From: Pelagophyceae sp. CCMP2097
Taxonomy: Eukaryota; Sar; Pelagophyceae
DNA length: 10,038 nt
Reading direction: 5' to 3'
NCBI GenBank assembly: GCA_026770575.1
Contig: MU658189.1
Location: forward strand, 1 to 10,038
Every line of letters begins with the position of its first letter. The first letter of the stretch is position 1. The position numbers were made by a program, and so were the translations under genes. Below, in pieces: positions 9,320-10,038 of this stretch. The notes under the pieces are model-generated. The model saw only the letters and a list, made by a program, of their open reading frames with translations. It searched no databases and was not told the DNA's origin.

Positions 9320-9552
9320 GTATCGACACGTGTCGTGGACGAGCGGAGCAGGGCGGGGCTGAGCTTGGCGTCGACGAGCAGTGATAAGCAGTCCTCCTTA
9401 GTTTTCCGTAGGAAATAGACGCCGAGTATACCTGGCGGAGGGAGCGTGTCCGACGAGGACGCGGTCCTACGGTATAGAAGGATTTCAAGCCCCTCTCACG
9501 GCTCCTTATCACTGCACGGCCGACGTTCACTCTCAAAATTCCGAGAACATCC
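9320..9552 (+). repeat. Dispersed element, copy B
   Basis: Second copy of the element. The core 9380-9513 is also exactly 134 bases, bounded by AGTGATAA and TTATCACT, so the terminal pairing is kept although the sequence differs from copy A. CCGTAGG (9406-9412) pairs with CCTACGG (9466-9472); the centre folds as CGTGTCC-GACGA-GGACGCG (9445-9463) with one G-T pair. The block CCGAGTATACCTGGCGGA is identical in A and B. A perfect palindrome CGACACGTGTCG (9324-9335) lies near the left edge. The left part differs from A by an insertion around 9345-9370. Confidence 0.8.
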
Positions 9553-9561
9553 GGGAAATGC

Positions 9562-9580
9562 TTCCGTTTCCCAAACGGAA
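9562..9580. repeat. Perfect hairpin TTCCGTTT-CCC-AAACGGAA
   Basis: Eight perfect base pairs with a 3-base loop, between copy B and the AT-rich TATATAA at 9588-9594. It could be a cruciform or RNA stem; as DNA alone its role is unknown. It is adjacent to the tRNA-like motifs discussed in the findings. Confidence 0.6.
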
Positions 9581-9583
9581 CTC

Positions 9584-9597
9584 TAAGTATATAAACA
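9584..9597 (+). promoter_or_regulatory. TATA-like sequence AAGTATATAAACAC
   Basis: TATATAA at 9588-9594 is the best TATA-box match in the right-hand noncoding region. No coding sequence follows it on the plus strand within the window, so it may be a leftover element promoter or chance in an AT-rich stretch. Confidence 0.25.
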
Positions 9598-9621
9598 CAT
9601 CCAATTCCTATTGAGTTTTTT

Positions 9622-9649
9622 TGGTACCTAGACCCGGATTTGAACCGGC
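9622..9649 (-). other. tRNA 3'-end-like motif (T-arm, acceptor, CCA) or its complement
   Basis: On the minus strand this reads GCCGG-TTCAAAT-CCGGG-TCTAGGT-A-CCA: a T-arm with a canonical 7-base loop (four of five stem pairs), a 7-base acceptor half, a discriminator A and CCA, followed by an A-run. No ACCTAGA 5' acceptor lies in the usual place upstream, so it is not a normal complete tRNA gene. On the plus strand it starts TGG and is complementary to a tRNA 3' end, as in retroelement primer-binding sites. A tRNA fragment or SINE piece is also possible. Confidence 0.45.
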
Positions 9650-9691
9650 GTACATTCATTTCACTTGCTGACATTTCCCGGATTTTAAATA

Positions 9692-9778
9692 CGCAAAGCC
9701 GGGCTCGAACCGGCGACCTCGTGTAAAACCATTTTTACACACGCTGTTAGTAGACGCAGTAGACCTAATACCTTTGAG
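9692..9778 (-). other. tRNA-like sequence (decayed tRNA or SINE head)
   Basis: The minus strand carries AGGTC followed by the perfect T-arm GCCGG-TTCGAGC-CCGGC (9698-9714), a Pol III B-box match. Upstream, CGTGT and ACACG could form an anticodon stem, but the loop between them is 14 bases. TTAG and CTAA could form a D-stem with an over-long loop lacking a clear GG. CTCAAAG and CTTTGCG pair at six of seven acceptor positions in one register, but then the T-stem is displaced. These flaws argue against a working tRNA. Confidence 0.4.
9721..9740. repeat. Perfect hairpin GTGTAAAA-CCAT-TTTTACAC
   Basis: Eight perfect base pairs around a 4-base loop. It occupies the anticodon-arm position of the tRNA-like sequence at 9692-9778 but is too long, with too small a loop, for a normal anticodon arm. 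Confidence 0.6.
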
Positions 9779-9842
9779 CACAGGCAACGAACGCACTCGC
9801 AAGCGAGGGAACGAAACGTCTCTCTGAAGGTGATGTCACAAT

Positions 9843-9863
9843 GGTTCAGACGGGAACTGAACC
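9843..9863. repeat. Perfect hairpin GGTTCAG-ACGGGAA-CTGAACC
   Basis: Seven perfect base pairs with a 7-base loop, between the tRNA-like sequence and copy C. The geometry resembles a tRNA arm but the loop does not match anticodon or T-loop rules. Role unknown. Confidence 0.5.
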
Positions 9864-9884
9864 GTAACCGACTTGATCCAAGAA

Positions 9885-10012
9885 GGGGGGGGTCAGGGGG
9901 GAGGCTTACGCGACGTGCATCGTGGACGAGCGGGGGGGGGACGAGCGGTGACAAAGAGAGCTCCAAAGATTTCCGTAGAAAGAGGACACCGAGGGGGGGT
10001 CAGGGGGAGGGG
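9885..10012. repeat. G-rich direct repeat flanking copy C
   Basis: G8-TCA-G6-AGG (9885-9904) lies left of copy C and G7-TCA-G5-AGGGG (9993-10012) lies right of it. The two strings differ only in run length. They could be a target-site-like duplication, a tandem unit boundary or slippage products. Confidence 0.55.
9896..9993 (+). repeat. Dispersed element, copy C (truncated)
   Basis: It matches copy A at 9026-9123 without gaps. From 9904 on, 90 bases contain 9 differences by hand count, mostly transitions. The match stops abruptly after ACCGAG, before the central hairpin and the right arm, where a G-run begins. It is closer to A than B is. The G-rich string that flanks it on both sides is listed separately. 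Confidence 0.75.
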
Positions 10013-10038
10013 TTTGGGCGGGTCCGGGGACCCCTGCT

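Noticed and set aside
9026..9993. Repeat copies A, B and C as a CRISPR-like array
   Set aside because: Units are long, diverged, unevenly spaced and contain internal inverted repeats; the host is eukaryotic and there are no uniform spacers.

Overview
The window looks like nuclear DNA of a eukaryotic microalga, most likely a stramenopile close to the pelagophytes (Aureococcus type). This is an inference from three things. The first gene is a UDP-glucose pyrophosphorylase-phosphoglucomutase fusion, an arrangement known from stramenopiles. The coding DNA is very GC-rich and encodes Ala-rich proteins. The reading frames are joined by very short GT-AG introns (42-98 nt), most starting GTGCGT. There are no bacterial operon or Shine-Dalgarno features.

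Layout: 1-746 is a less GC-rich upstream region with a few short repeats and palindromes and no gene I can support. 747-4436 (+) is a complete UGP-PGM fusion gene of 8 exons; splicing gives 3183 nt and 1060 codons plus stop, with all motifs of both enzymes intact. 4437-4668 is the short gap between two convergent genes. 4669-8643 (-) is a complete or nearly complete gene for an EDRF1-family (erythroid differentiation-related factor 1) protein, five exons and about 1242 residues; only its 5' end is uncertain. 8644-9025 is its upstream region. 9026-10038 is noncoding and repetitive: three copies (A, B, and truncated C) of a dispersed element with nested inverted repeats, two tRNA T-arm-like motifs on the minus strand, several perfect hairpins, and G-runs.

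The two genes have no evident functional link. UGP-PGM turns glucose-6-phosphate into UDP-glucose for storage glucan, glycolipid and wall synthesis; the EDRF1-like protein is conserved but of unclear role outside animals. The most unusual part is the right end. Copies A and B can form the same nested fold, and one base pair of its outer stem changes on both sides between copies. The tRNA-like pieces beside them could come from a SINE, a decayed tRNA gene, a retroelement primer-binding site or, less likely, a rearranged tRNA gene.
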